Shown here piece by piece: positions 36,319 through 45,999 of a DNA stretch of 64,000 nt. The DNA lies in assembly GCF_016919405.1 (NCBI RefSeq), contig NZ_CP070353.1:744001-808000 (forward strand), written 5' to 3'. The position numbers and the translations under genes are program-made. Positions within the stretch are counted from its first letter, which is position 1. Every line of letters starts with the position of its first letter. Below the pieces are notes generated by a model. It was not told the DNA's origin, made no database searches, and saw nothing but the letters and a program-made list of their open reading frames with translations. The stretch comes from Ensifer sp. PDNC004 (GTDB taxonomy: Bacteria; Pseudomonadota; Alphaproteobacteria; Rhizobiales; Rhizobiaceae).

Positions 36319-36338
36319 TGATGGATTTTTGATGGATT
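36319..36338. promoter_or_regulatory. Direct repeat in the LacI/dioxygenase intergenic region
   Basis: TGATGGATT occurs at 36319-36327 and again at 36330-36338, repeat spacing 11 bp, one helical turn. It lies just upstream of the LacI ATG, in the shared regulatory region. A standard LacI-type palindrome with central CG was not found, so the role of these repeats is open. Confidence 0.3.
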
Positions 36339-36408
36339 CTTGCTCTATATCATGTTTTGCCGCCGCCTATAGTCGTGTTCATCAGGATGTTCCAGAGGAG
36401 GAAACGCG

Positions 36409-37602
36409 ATGAAGACCGATAACAAAGCGCGCCAGCGGATCGACCGTGTCTGGCTCACCGAGGAGGCCTGCGATCTCGAGGCGTTCCGGGCGGAAGTCGA
36501 ACGCCAGACCAATCTGTCCGACTACCCCCATGCCTCCGGCTGCGAAAAGAACGTCCTGATCTATGACAGCGCCGCGCTGATTGCGGCGTGCGGCGATGGC
36601 GAGGCGCGGCGTTCGGTTCTGGCGGAAATCTACGAGGCGCTGGCGACGGGCCCCGGCGTGGCGGTCTTCAAGCGCGCCTATGCCGATACGGCGGCAATCG
36701 ACGTCGCAAGCGGGGTCTTCGACGCCATCATCGAACAGCAACATCGCAGCAACAGCGGCGGTGGCGATCACTTCGCCAAGCCCGGCGCCAACGACCGCAT
36801 CTGGAATTCGCTGGAAAAGCACTGCCTGAACGCACCGGAGAATTTCGCCGCCTATTACAGCAACGCCGTCATCGCGCTCGTCAGCGAGGCCTGGCTCGGG
36901 CCGAACTACCAGATGACGGCGCAGGTCAACCGGGTCAACCCGGGCGGTGCTGCGCAATCGGCGCACCGGGACTATCACCTCGGCTTCCAGACCGCGGCCG
37001 TGATCGAGCAGTATCCGGCGCATGTCCACAAGCTTTCGCCGGTGCTGACGCTGCAGGGCGCGGTTGCCCATTGCGACATGCCGCTCGAAAGCGGGCCGAC
37101 GCTATTCCTCCCCTATAGCCAGACCTATGTGCCGGGCTATCTGGCACTCAACCGGCCGGAGTTCCGCGCCTATTTCGACGCAAACCACGTGCAGCTCCCG
37201 CTCGAAAAGGGTGACGTCGTCTTCTTCAATCCAGCGCTCTTCCATGCCGCCGGCACCAACCGCTCCCGAGATATCCGCCGCGTCGCCAACCTGCTGCAGG
37301 TGTCTTCGGCCTTCGGTCGCGCCATGGAAACCGTCGACCGACTGACGATGAGCGCGACGCTCTATCCGGCCTTGCGGGCCTTGCTGGCAAACGGCAAGCT
37401 GTCGCAGGCGGAAGCGGCCAATGCCGTCGCCTCCTGTGCCGAAGGCTACTCGTTCCCGACCAATCTCGACCGAGACCCGCCAATCGGTGGGCTGGCGCCG
37501 AAGACGCAGGCGCAATTGATGCGCGAGGCGCTCACTGCGGGAACGGGCGAGGAGGAGTTTCTTGCGGTGCTTGAGGCGCAGGCGAAGCGCAAGCTGAGCT
37601 GA
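36409..37602 (+). CDS. Phytanoyl-CoA dioxygenase (PhyH)-family oxygenase
   Basis: A 397-residue predicted non-heme Fe(II)/2-oxoglutarate oxygenase. The iron triad appears as SAHRDYHLGF (HxD, near residue 188) and the distal histidine in FHAAGTNRSRDIRRVA, where the arginine would bind 2-oxoglutarate. Substrate is not evident; bacterial PhyH proteins hydroxylate small acids, lipids or natural products. The gene is first in a pair with an SDR dehydrogenase 88 bases on, and divergent from a LacI-type regulator, which suggests an inducible hydroxylation-oxidation pathway for a sugar-like or polyol compound. Start follows GAGGAGG. Confidence 0.85.
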   Translation: MKTDNKARQRIDRVWLTEEACDLEAFRAEVERQTNLSDYPHASGCEKNVLIYDSAALIAACGDGEARRSVLAEIYEALATGPGVAVFKRAYADTAAIDVASGVFDAIIEQQHRSNSGGGDHFAKPGANDRIWNSLEKHCLNAPENFAAYYSNAVIALVSEAWLGPNYQMTAQVNRVNPGGAAQSAHRDYHLGFQTAAVIEQYPAHVHKLSPVLTLQGAVAHCDMPLESGPTLFLPYSQTYVPGYLALNRPEFRAYFDANHVQLPLEKGDVVFFNPALFHAAGTNRSRDIRRVANLLQVSSAFGRAMETVDRLTMSATLYPALRALLANGKLSQAEAANAVASCAEGYSFPTNLDRDPPIGGLAPKTQAQLMREALTAGTGEEEFLAVLEAQAKRKLS

Positions 37603-37690
37603 CGCGCGAGCTACCATTTGACAGGCTCCCGGCGTGTTTCGCTCGGGAGCCGCAGCCGTTTCAAACGATCATTTACGAGGGAGGAATTCG

Positions 37691-38503
37691 ATGAGTGGAC
37701 AATTACAAGGCAAGATCGCCATCGTCACCGGTGGTACGCAGGGGCTGGGCGCGACAATTGCTGGCCTTTTCGCCGAGCGTGGCGCCAAGGGTATCGTCAT
37801 TTGCGGGCGCAACGCCGCCAAGGGACGGGCGAAGGCCGAGCAGATCGGCAAGGCAGATGGCGCGAAAGTCGTCTATGTCGAAGCCGATCTGGAGAAGGTG
37901 GACGACGCCCGCAAGGTGGTCGCCGCTTGCGACGCCGAATTCGGCCGGGTCGATGCGTTGGTCAACGCTGCGGCCATCACCGACCGCGGCACGATCCTCG
38001 ACACCACGCCCGAACTCTTCGACCGCATGTTCGCGATCAACGTGCGCGCACCGTTCTTCCTGATGCAGGAAGCGGTGAAAGTCATGCGGCGCGAGAAGAC
38101 CGAAGGCACGATCGTCAACATCGGCTCGATGTCGGCGATGGCCGGCCAGCCTTTCATCGCCGCCTATTGCTCGTCGAAAGGCGCGCTCGAAACGCTGACC
38201 AAGAACACGGCCTATGCGCTGCTGCGCAACCGCATCCGCGTCAACGGGCTGAATATCGGCTGGATGGCGTCCGAAGGCGAAGACCGCATACAGCGCGAGT
38301 TTCACGGTGCGGCTGCCGATTGGCTCGAAAAGGCGGCGGCCAGCCAGCCTTTCGGCCGGCTCGTCGATCCGGCCGAGGTGGCGCGTGCCTGCGCATACCT
38401 GTCGTCGGCCGAATCCGGGCTGATGACCGGATCGGTGATCTGCTTCGACCAGTCGATCTGGGGCGCCTACGACGGCTCGCCGCATCCGGTCGCTCCGCTC
38501 TGA
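37691..38503 (+). CDS. Short-chain dehydrogenase/reductase (SDR)
   Basis: A 270-residue classical SDR. The cofactor loop TGGTQGLG is at about residues 14-21, NAAAI near 92, the catalytic serine in NIGSMSAMAGQ and the YxxxK pair in AAYCSSKGA near 160. The conserved Arg at the adenine-ribose position (CGRN) hints at NADP preference. It probably oxidises the product of, or a substrate for, the upstream dioxygenase. The ATG at 37691 has GGAGG upstream; the reading from 37634 has no ribosome site. The gene ends about 95 bases before the cobalamin riboswitch. Confidence 0.9.
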   Translation: MSGQLQGKIAIVTGGTQGLGATIAGLFAERGAKGIVICGRNAAKGRAKAEQIGKADGAKVVYVEADLEKVDDARKVVAACDAEFGRVDALVNAAAITDRGTILDTTPELFDRMFAINVRAPFFLMQEAVKVMRREKTEGTIVNIGSMSAMAGQPFIAAYCSSKGALETLTKNTAYALLRNRIRVNGLNIGWMASEGEDRIQREFHGAAADWLEKAAASQPFGRLVDPAEVARACAYLSSAESGLMTGSVICFDQSIWGAYDGSPHPVAPL

Positions 38504-38597
38504 GGCTAGGCAGAAAGAAGCAGGTGGAAAGCGGCGCGTCCGGTTTCGCCGGGTTGGCGCCGCTTGTCTTTCTCAATTCCCTGTGCACTTAGTGCCG

Positions 38598-39540
<943 letters not shown>

Positions 39541-39552
39541 GGCCTCGCCCGA

Positions 39553-40635
39553 TCAATTCTGGACCGGCTGATAGGCCGGTCCCTTCGGGTGCTTGAGGTC
39601 GATCGCAGTTTCTTCCTGCGGCAGGTAGGTGGGGCCGACGACGCGCACCTTGTTCTTCGACGGATCATAGGGCCGCTCTTCGGCCGGCACCTTGGCGGTC
39701 TCGCCCGCCGCTTCCGGCTTCTTCGTCTCGATGACAATGATCGACGATTGGTCGTCGCCGATCTTCGTTCCTGTCGTCTTCGGCGTGGTTGCGGCGGTCT
39801 GCGGTATCTGGCAGCCGCACTGGCCGGGCTTGCCGACGGCGCGGGTGCGATAGGCAAAGGCGTTGGGCATTTCGGTATAGGGACGGCCGGTCACGGCCGA
39901 GACCATCTTGTCGCTCTCTTCCGTGTTGAGGTCGTGGAAATAGAGCTCCGTCTCAGCCCCAGGGCAGCGGGCCCGGCAGGCCTGTTCATCGCGTGGGAAA
40001 TCGGCCGGCGTCGCATCCGAAGAGATCGGGAAGAAGGCGCCGTCGCAGGTGCGCACGCACATGGTCCTGAGCGTGCCGCTATAGTAGCGCTCCTGCGGCG
40101 CGTAGCCGTCTTCGTCGTGTCCGAGCATCGGGCCGTAGGCGTCGTCCGGCGGCAGGTCGGCAACGATGTTGCGGTGGCTTTCCGGCACGTCCGGTTCGAC
40201 GCTTGCGAACTCCTCGCGGTCGCCATAGCAACCGTTGATCTCAAGTGCTGCGAGGATGCGGCGCCGGCTGTCGTCGCTGCCGCCGGCGACGATCTGCTCG
40301 CGCTCGGATTTCAGCATGCGCAGATTGTCTTCCATCTCGGCAATAAGACCGTTGAGCCCGCTGCAGGTGTCGGGGTCGCCGCCGTCGTAGCCGATGGCGT
40401 TGCCACCGCCGCACCCGGCGCGGCGGCGGTCGTTCTTCGCCCGCCGCAGTTCGATGTTCTGCCGTGAGATTGCGCTTGCATAGTCGCGCGCATCGGCATT
40501 GCTGGCGACGTAGTCAGGCAGTTGCGCGAGCCGGGCGTTCAGTCGGTCGCAGGCCGTCGATGCCAGTGACGGACCGGCACCGATCAGAACCAAAGGCACA
40601 AGGGCCGCAGCGACGTGTTTCAGGCGCGTGAACAC
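39553..40635 (-). CDS. Exported DUF2865 protein
   Basis: A 360-residue periplasmic or surface protein. A signal peptide spans about residues 1-25 (VPLVLIGAGPSLAS). A Cys-containing N-terminal helical part (DTCSGLNGLIAEMEDNLRML) precedes the DUF2865 core, where TMCVRTCDGAFFPISSDATP near residue 190 and the cysteine cluster QACRARCPGAETELYF are the family marks, with another pair at GQCGC. The C-terminal third is Pro/Lys-rich and probably unstructured. Function of DUF2865 proteins is unknown; they are confined largely to Rhizobiales. Convergent with bluB, 12 bases between stops. Confidence 0.85.
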   Translation of the reverse strand: MFTRLKHVAAALVPLVLIGAGPSLASTACDRLNARLAQLPDYVASNADARDYASAISRQNIELRRAKNDRRRAGCGGGNAIGYDGGDPDTCSGLNGLIAEMEDNLRMLKSEREQIVAGGSDDSRRRILAALEINGCYGDREEFASVEPDVPESHRNIVADLPPDDAYGPMLGHDEDGYAPQERYYSGTLRTMCVRTCDGAFFPISSDATPADFPRDEQACRARCPGAETELYFHDLNTEESDKMVSAVTGRPYTEMPNAFAYRTRAVGKPGQCGCQIPQTAATTPKTTGTKIGDDQSSIIVIETKKPEAAGETAKVPAEERPYDPSKNKVRVVGPTYLPQEETAIDLKHPKGPAYQPVQN

Positions 40636-40788
40636 GGGGCGTAAGTCTCTTCCTGTTGCCAGGTCGGCGCCAACTTCTGCGGGTGGCTGCCAGCGGCATT
40701 CCTGTTTCGCCTTCCATCATAGAGCTTGTCGGTGATCGTGCAACGACAAGCGACGGTTTGCGTTAACAGTGCCGATCGACGGACGCGC

Positions 40789-41430
40789 TTACGCGGCGCG
40801 GGCGGTTTCCAGCGACATCGGGCGGTCGAGAACGGTGCCTTCGATCGCAGCGACCGCTTTCATCCGTGAAAGCAGATCCGGGGTCACTTCCCAGGCAACG
40901 GCAACCGCGAAGACCGAGCCGATGCGATGCGGTTCGGCGATGCGCTCGCCCGGGCATCCCATGCGGCGGAACATGCGCTCGAGGAACACGTCCGTCACGG
41001 TGACGATATGGCTGATGCCGGAGGCAAGGCCAAGCTCACCGACGCCGCACATGAGTTCGGCAGCCGCGACCGTCACCTGGTTCGAAGCGCGGTCCTGCGA
41101 AATCTCCGGCTCGATGCAGAAGCGGCTGGATTCCCAGACCGAGGCGCTACGGATTTCCGGATTGTCGCCGAGCAGGATCGGGAAGGTGTCGTCCAGCATG
41201 TTCGGACCGAGCGTCGGGAGCAGCCTCAGCGATCCACGCAGGCGGCCATCCGGGGCGTAGGACAGCACGTAGAGCGGGTTTGCCTGGTCGTAGTTGTCGA
41301 TTTCCCACTCGCCTTCCGTCTGGACGTCCCATTTCAGGAAGTCGTGGAAGACGCGCTTGCGCAGCCGGAACATGTCGTCGGCCGCCTCTGGCTGTTGTGC
41401 GCGGGTCTTTCCGTTCAGGATCCTGATCAT
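40789..41430 (-). CDS. sinI: SinI-type N-acylhomoserine lactone synthase (LuxI family)
   Basis: Makes acyl-homoserine lactones from SAM and acyl-ACP. The 213-residue protein keeps the invariant LuxI residues: Arg, Phe and Trp in FRLRKRVFHDFLKWDV, the two Asp of IDNYDQAN, Arg in GSLRLLPT, and Glu and Arg in WESSRFCIEPE. The gene lies directly downstream of the LuxR gene in the same orientation, beside the malic enzyme gene, which is the Sinorhizobium sinR-sinI setting; in that genus SinI makes long-chain lactones. The ATG at 41430 (MIRILNGK) has GGAG 6 bases upstream and is preferred to the ATG at 41442. A lux-box-like palindrome lies 60-79 bases upstream. Confidence 0.93.
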   Translation of the reverse strand: MIRILNGKTRAQQPEAADDMFRLRKRVFHDFLKWDVQTEGEWEIDNYDQANPLYVLSYAPDGRLRGSLRLLPTLGPNMLDDTFPILLGDNPEIRSASVWESSRFCIEPEISQDRASNQVTVAAAELMCGVGELGLASGISHIVTVTDVFLERMFRRMGCPGERIAEPHRIGSVFAVAVAWEVTPDLLSRMKAVAAIEGTVLDRPMSLETARAA

Positions 41431-41489
41431 CGTTTTCTCCATCCGAGTTTGGGGATGGGGCGATGCTGTCAGGCTCGCGGCGGTTGCGT

Positions 41490-41509
41490 AACTGTCAGTA
41501 GCGACAGTT
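41490..41509 (-). promoter_or_regulatory. lux-box-like palindrome upstream of sinI
   Basis: The 20-bp sequence AACTGTCAGTAGCGACAGTT has perfect 7-bp arms (41490-41496 and 41503-41509) around a 6-base spacer, the size and form of a LuxR-protein operator. It lies 60-79 bases upstream of the sinI start, between sinR and sinI, the expected place for autoinducer-dependent activation by SinR or ExpR. Binding is inferred. Confidence 0.75.
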
Positions 41510-41570
41510 CAAATGCGCGATATTTGCCACTAGATTTCGAGGGGTTTCCGTGGAGGTGTGTTGTCGGGTG

Positions 41571-42308
41571 TCAAACGGTGGGGATCAGCGCGTGTCGTAC
41601 GGCCTGTGCCACGGCCTGGGTGTTGGAAACGACATTCAGCTTGCGCCGCGCATTGGTCATGAAGAAGCGCACGGTGCGCTCGGAAATGCCGAGGATCGTG
41701 GCGATCTCCCAATAGCTCTTGCCGGCGGCAGCCCATGTCAGGACCTCGGTCTCGCGACCGGTCAAACGCATCTCGCGTGTCGAAATGCTGCCGGCCATGG
41801 CGCCATGCTCCAGCATGGCGGCATGGAAGAGATTGGCGGCAAGCTGGAAATCACGCAGGTGATGGCGGCGATAGGTCGTCCATTCGCCGGCCGACATGTT
41901 GACGTTGATCGCAAGCAACGCCATGCGCCCGGCAGGCGAGAGCAACGGCAGGGCGACGCCCTCGGTGGAAATGCCGATTTCCTGGGCCGCCTGGAACAGC
42001 GGTTCGCATTCCGGGAAGCGATGCCGCGCCATCGTCCATTCCACCGGCCGCACGCCACCAAGCGCCAGCTTCAGGATCGGATCGATCCGGTGAAGGCTGC
42101 GGGCGCGGTAGATCTCGGCGGCATAGGCGCCAAAGGTGTGATGCAGCCGGCAGACCTTGAGCTCGTCCGCATAGGGCTCGGCTTCGAGATAGAGCAGATG
42201 GGCAATGCGGAAGGTTCGACGCATCAATGTGAAGAAATGAGCGGGCTCTACGCAGCCGCCGCATTCCAGAATTTCCAGCATGTCGAGGACAGCTTGCTGC
42301 TCAGTCAT
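41571..42308 (-). CDS. sinR: SinR-type LuxR-family quorum-sensing regulator
   Basis: A 245-residue regulator with an N-terminal autoinducer-binding domain (RSLHRIDPILK holds the conserved Asp-Pro pair; VEWTM the later Trp) and a C-terminal LuxR helix-turn-helix LTGRETEVLTWAAAGKSYWE continuing EIATILGISERTVRFF. The equivalents of two of the usual aromatic residues that line the acyl pocket are replaced (AYAAEIYR), as in several rhizobial LuxR proteins. It is upstream of sinI in the same direction with 140 bases between them. Its own promoter region to about 42475 contains an inverted repeat. Assignment to SinR rests on the neighbourhood. Confidence 0.88.
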   Translation of the reverse strand: MTEQQAVLDMLEILECGGCVEPAHFFTLMRRTFRIAHLLYLEAEPYADELKVCRLHHTFGAYAAEIYRARSLHRIDPILKLALGGVRPVEWTMARHRFPECEPLFQAAQEIGISTEGVALPLLSPAGRMALLAINVNMSAGEWTTYRRHHLRDFQLAANLFHAAMLEHGAMAGSISTREMRLTGRETEVLTWAAAGKSYWEIATILGISERTVRFFMTNARRKLNVVSNTQAVAQAVRHALIPTV

Positions 42309-42382
42309 GCCACAACACCGAATCTCGTCCGAGGCTCCAGCATGGTTAGAGGTTCACCTTTTGTCCAGCGCAAACTTTCCCG

Positions 42383-42401
42383 ATTGGTGTGTAATACCAA
42401 T
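42383..42401. promoter_or_regulatory. Inverted repeat upstream of sinR
   Basis: ATTGGT (42383-42388) and ACCAAT (42396-42401) flank a 7-base spacer, 75-93 bases upstream of the sinR start. It could be an operator for a regulator that sets the basal level of sinR, but I cannot name it. Confidence 0.35.
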
Positions 42402-42475
42402 TGTGCACGCCTTGATTGCGGCTGCCGATCGGCCGCGTGAGGCTGGCTGATTCGCAGGCGATGCGTAAAACCGGC

Positions 42476-42504
42476 GATGTCGCGCCTGAGGCAGGCGCGA
42501 CATC
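42476..42504 (-). terminator. Terminator hairpin after the malic enzyme gene
   Basis: GATGTCGCGCCTG (42476-42488) pairs perfectly over 13 bp with CAGGCGCGACATC (42492-42504), loop of three bases. On the minus strand it is followed by GCCGGTTTTACG. It lies 75 bases past the malic enzyme stop and shields sinR from read-through. Confidence 0.8.
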
Positions 42505-42578
42505 CGGATACGGTTTTGCCGGCGCCGGTATGGCGCCCAATTAAAGCGAAGACCGGTGGCGATCTCCGCGTTGCCATC

Positions 42579-44891
42579 TCAACCCGGATGGCTGGCTTCG
42601 ACGACCGCCAGAGCTGCCATGTTGACGACGCCGCGCGAGGTGACGGACGGCGACAGGATATGGGCTGGAAGCGCAGAGCCGAGCAGGATCGGGCCGACAT
42701 GCAGGCTGTCGGTCATGGTCTTGACGACACCGAGCGTGATGTTTGCGGCATCGAGATTGGGGAAGACCAGGAGGTTGGCTTCGCTCGTCAGGCTGCTGTC
42801 CGGCATGACGCGCTGGCGCAGCGCTTCCGAGATCGCGGCATCGCCGTGCATTTCGCCGTCGACCTCAAGGTCGGGCGCGAGTTCCCGCACGAGCTGCAGC
42901 GCCGTACGCATCTTCGTGGCGCTCTCCGAATCGCGCGAACCGAAGTTCGAATGCGAGACGAGGGCTGCGCGCGGGGTGATGCCGAAGCGGCGGATTTCCT
43001 GTGCCGCCATGACCGTCGTCTGGGCGATCTCTTCGGCGCTCGGGCAGTAGCTCACATAGGTGTCGGTGAAGAAGGTCGCGCCGCGCTGCGAGATCAACAG
43101 GCTCAAGGCCGAGAAATCGAGCACGCCGTCGCGCTTGCCGATGATCTGCGAGACGTCGCGCAGGTGCTTGCTGTAGCGGCCTTCGACGCCGCAGATCAGC
43201 GCATCCGCTTCGCCGCGCTTGACGGCGAGCGCACCGATAACGGTCGTGTTGGTACGCACGATGGTACGGGCGGCTTCGGGGATGACACCGAGGCGTCCGA
43301 CGAGAGCGAAGTAGTCCTCGACATAGTCACGGTAGCGCGGATCGCCTTCGGGGTTGACCACTTCGAAATCGACATCCGGGCGAATGCGCAGGCCATAGCG
43401 GCGCAGGCGCGTCTCGATGATCTGCGGACGGCCGATCAGGATCGGGCGGGCCGTGCCTTCTTCGAGCAGCACCTGGGCGGCGCGCAGCACGCGCTCGTCT
43501 TCGCCTTCGGCAAAGATCACGCGGTTCTTCTGGGCGTTCTTGGCGGCGGCAAAGACCGGCTTCATGATGAAGCCCGAGCGGAAGACGAAGCGGTTCAGCT
43601 TGTCGAGATAGGCGTCATAGTCCTGGATCGGACGGGTGGCGACGCCGCTTTCCTCGGCGGCCTTGGCAACCGCCGGCGCGATGCGCAGGATCAGGCGCTG
43701 GTCGAACGGCGAGGGGATCAGGTAGTCGGGACCGAAGACCGGGGTCTCGCCGGAATAGGCGCGGGCGGCAACGTCAGAGGGCTCTTCGCGCGCAAGGCCG
43801 GCGATGGCGCGCACGGCCGCCATCTTCATTTCTTCGTTGATCGTGCTTGCGCCGCAGTCGAGCGCGCCGCGGAAGATATGCGGGAAGCAGAGAACGTTGT
43901 TGACCTGGTTCGGGAAGTCCGAGCGGCCGGTGCAGATCATCGCGTCCGGACGGGCCTGGCGGGCGGCCTCCGGCATGATTTCCGGCGTCGGGTTGGCGAG
44001 CGCCATGATCAGCGGCTTTTCGGCCATCTGCGCCAGAAGTTCCGGCTTCAGGACGCCGGCGGCCGAGAGGCCGAGGAAGACGTCGGCGCCGCCGATGCTG
44101 TCGGCGAGCACACGGTTGCTGCTGTCCTGCTCGTAGACGGACTTCCATTCGTCCATCAGCACCTCGCGGCCCTTGTAGACGAGGCCTTCGAGGTCATGCA
44201 CCCAGATGTTTTCGCGCTTGGCGCCGAGCGTCACGAGAAGGTTGAGGCAGGCAAGTGCGGCAGCACCTGCGCCCGAGGTAACGATCTTCGCCTTGGCGAT
44301 GTCCTTGCCCGCAAGCTCGAGGCCGTTGAGGATGGCAGCGGCGACGATGATCGCGGTTCCGTGCTGGTCGTCGTGGAAGACCGGGATCTGCATCTTTTCG
44401 CGCAGCTGACGTTCGACTTCGAAACATTCCGGCGCCTTGATGTCTTCGAGGTTGATGCCGCCGAATGTCGGCTCCAGTGCCGAAATCACGTCGACCATGC
44501 GCTCGATGCTCGACGCATCGATTTCGATGTCGAAGACGTCGATGCCGGCGAATTTCTTGAAGAGGACCGCCTTGCCTTCCATGACCGGCTTCGACGCCAG
44601 CGGGCCGATATTGCCAAGGCCGAGCACGGCCGTGCCGTTGGAAATGACCGCAACCAGGTTGGCGCGGGCGGTAAAATCGGCTGCCTGCTCCGGGTTGTCG
44701 CGGATGGCGATGCAAGGGGCGGCAACGCCAGGCGAATAGGCCAGCGCCAGGTCGCGCTGGTTGCCGAGCGGCTTGGTGGGCTGGATTTCGAGCTTTCCCG
44801 GGCGGGGATAACGGTGGAAGAAGAGGGCCTGCTGGTCGATGTCGCCGCTGGCCGGACCGGTATGGGATTTCGTCTTGTCGCCCGTATTCAT
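42579..44891 (-). CDS. dme: Malic enzyme with C-terminal phosphotransacetylase-like domain
   Basis: Oxidatively decarboxylates malate to pyruvate. The 770-residue protein has a malic-enzyme catalytic part (about 1-430; [51 protein letters not shown] for NAD(P) binding) fused to a phosphate acetyltransferase-like part (about 435-770; [20 protein letters not shown]) that in rhizobial enzymes lacks transacetylase activity and is thought to be allosteric. The length and the neighbouring sin genes fit DME, the NAD-linked enzyme needed for nitrogen fixation in S. meliloti, rather than the NADP enzyme TME, but the two are not separable by eye. ATG at 44891; an in-frame extension to 45878 is spurious. 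Confidence 0.9.
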   Translation of the reverse strand: MNTGDKTKSHTGPASGDIDQQALFFHRYPRPGKLEIQPTKPLGNQRDLALAYSPGVAAPCIAIRDNPEQAADFTARANLVAVISNGTAVLGLGNIGPLASKPVMEGKAVLFKKFAGIDVFDIEIDASSIERMVDVISALEPTFGGINLEDIKAPECFEVERQLREKMQIPVFHDDQHGTAIIVAAAILNGLELAGKDIAKAKIVTSGAGAAALACLNLLVTLGAKRENIWVHDLEGLVYKGREVLMDEWKSVYEQDSSNRVLADSIGGADVFLGLSAAGVLKPELLAQMAEKPLIMALANPTPEIMPEAARQARPDAMICTGRSDFPNQVNNVLCFPHIFRGALDCGASTINEEMKMAAVRAIAGLAREEPSDVAARAYSGETPVFGPDYLIPSPFDQRLILRIAPAVAKAAEESGVATRPIQDYDAYLDKLNRFVFRSGFIMKPVFAAAKNAQKNRVIFAEGEDERVLRAAQVLLEEGTARPILIGRPQIIETRLRRYGLRIRPDVDFEVVNPEGDPRYRDYVEDYFALVGRLGVIPEAARTIVRTNTTVIGALAVKRGEADALICGVEGRYSKHLRDVSQIIGKRDGVLDFSALSLLISQRGATFFTDTYVSYCPSAEEIAQTTVMAAQEIRRFGITPRAALVSHSNFGSRDSESATKMRTALQLVRELAPDLEVDGEMHGDAAISEALRQRVMPDSSLTSEANLLVFPNLDAANITLGVVKTMTDSLHVGPILLGSALPAHILSPSVTSRGVVNMAALAVVEASHPG

Positions 44892-45062
44892 GCTCTCACA
44901 TTCCTCATTCGTGGTCGTGCCTTTTGGCATGAATTCGAAGCGAGGTACAGTTTTGCAGTGCTGATTTCGGCGGCAGACCGGCAACGCAATGTTGATGTCA
45001 TCTTCTTGAAACACGAGTCTGGTTTCACGAAGGCACGAAGCGTAACCAGAGACGAGGCTGGC

Positions 45063-45902
45063 ATGATGGCGGCGCAGCAAGACAACTCCGTACGAAAGCT
45101 CAGGACGTTGTTCATCTCGGACGTCCATCTCGGCTCCAAGGCGGCCAAGACCGACTATCTGCTCGACTTCCTGCGGCATCATGAAGCGGAGACGATCGTT
45201 CTGGTCGGCGACATCGTCGACGGCTGGCGGCTGAAGCGCAGCTGGTACTGGCCGCAGAATTGCAACGACGTGGTGCAGAAGCTCCTGCGAAAGGCGCGCA
45301 AGGGCACCCGCATCGTCTATATCCCCGGCAATCACGACGAGTTCCTGCGCGACTTTCCAGGCGTGCATTTCGGCGGCATCGAGGTGGCGCAGCGCTACAT
45401 GCACGAGGGGGCCGACGGCCGTAAGTACCTCGTGCTGCACGGCGACGAATTCGATGTCGTCGTGCGCAATGCCCGCGTGCTCGCCTATCTCGGCGACTGG
45501 GCCTATGACACGGCGATCGCCATCAATATCGGCCTTGCGGCGGTCCGCAGGCGTCTCGGCATGCCCTACTGGTCGTTCTCTTCCTGGGCGAAGCTCCAGG
45601 TCAAGCACGCCGTCAACTTCATCGGCGAGTTCCAGAAGGTGGTCGCCGAGGAGGCGCGCCGCCACGATGCGCAGGGCGTGATCTGTGGTCACATCCACCA
45701 TGCCGTGATCGAGGAGATCGGCGACATCCGCTACATCAACACCGGCGACTGGGTGGAAAGCTGCACGGCGATCGCCGAGCACCACGACGGCACGATGGAA
45801 CTGATCACCTGGCACCAGATGCGCGGCGGCGCCAGCGAAGGCGAAGCATCCGGCGAAGCGGACAAGCTGCTTGCGCAACTGCTGACCCAGCGCGCGGCCT
45901 GA
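45063..45902 (+). CDS. LpxH-like UDP-2,3-diacylglucosamine diphosphatase / metallophosphoesterase
   Basis: A 279-residue calcineurin-type phosphoesterase. Metal-binding motifs are complete: FISDVHLGS near residue 17, GDIVDGW near 46, PGNHDEFL near 85, HGDEFD near 120 and CGHIHHA near 205. The set resembles LpxH, which makes lipid X in lipid A synthesis; rhizobia usually use LpxI instead, so a different nucleotide or phospholipid substrate is possible. The ATG at 45063 (MMAAQQ) has GAGG upstream. The gene is divergent from the malic enzyme. Confidence 0.85.
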   Translation: MMAAQQDNSVRKLRTLFISDVHLGSKAAKTDYLLDFLRHHEAETIVLVGDIVDGWRLKRSWYWPQNCNDVVQKLLRKARKGTRIVYIPGNHDEFLRDFPGVHFGGIEVAQRYMHEGADGRKYLVLHGDEFDVVVRNARVLAYLGDWAYDTAIAINIGLAAVRRRLGMPYWSFSSWAKLQVKHAVNFIGEFQKVVAEEARRHDAQGVICGHIHHAVIEEIGDIRYINTGDWVESCTAIAEHHDGTMELITWHQMRGGASEGEASGEADKLLAQLLTQRAA

Positions 45903-45999
45903 TCTTCGCGCCGCGCCGAAAGTCCTGTCGCGAAAACTAGGTTATGGCGAGGCGCGTCCGGCTCGTGCTAGAGAGTGGGCACAGCCATCAGGTCAGACG

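Noticed and set aside
42477..45902. Plus-strand open frame of 1141 codons opposite the malic enzyme gene
   Set aside because: Only its last 280 codons (from 45063) encode a recognisable protein. The rest is the antisense of a well-supported gene, an artefact of GC-rich codon use.
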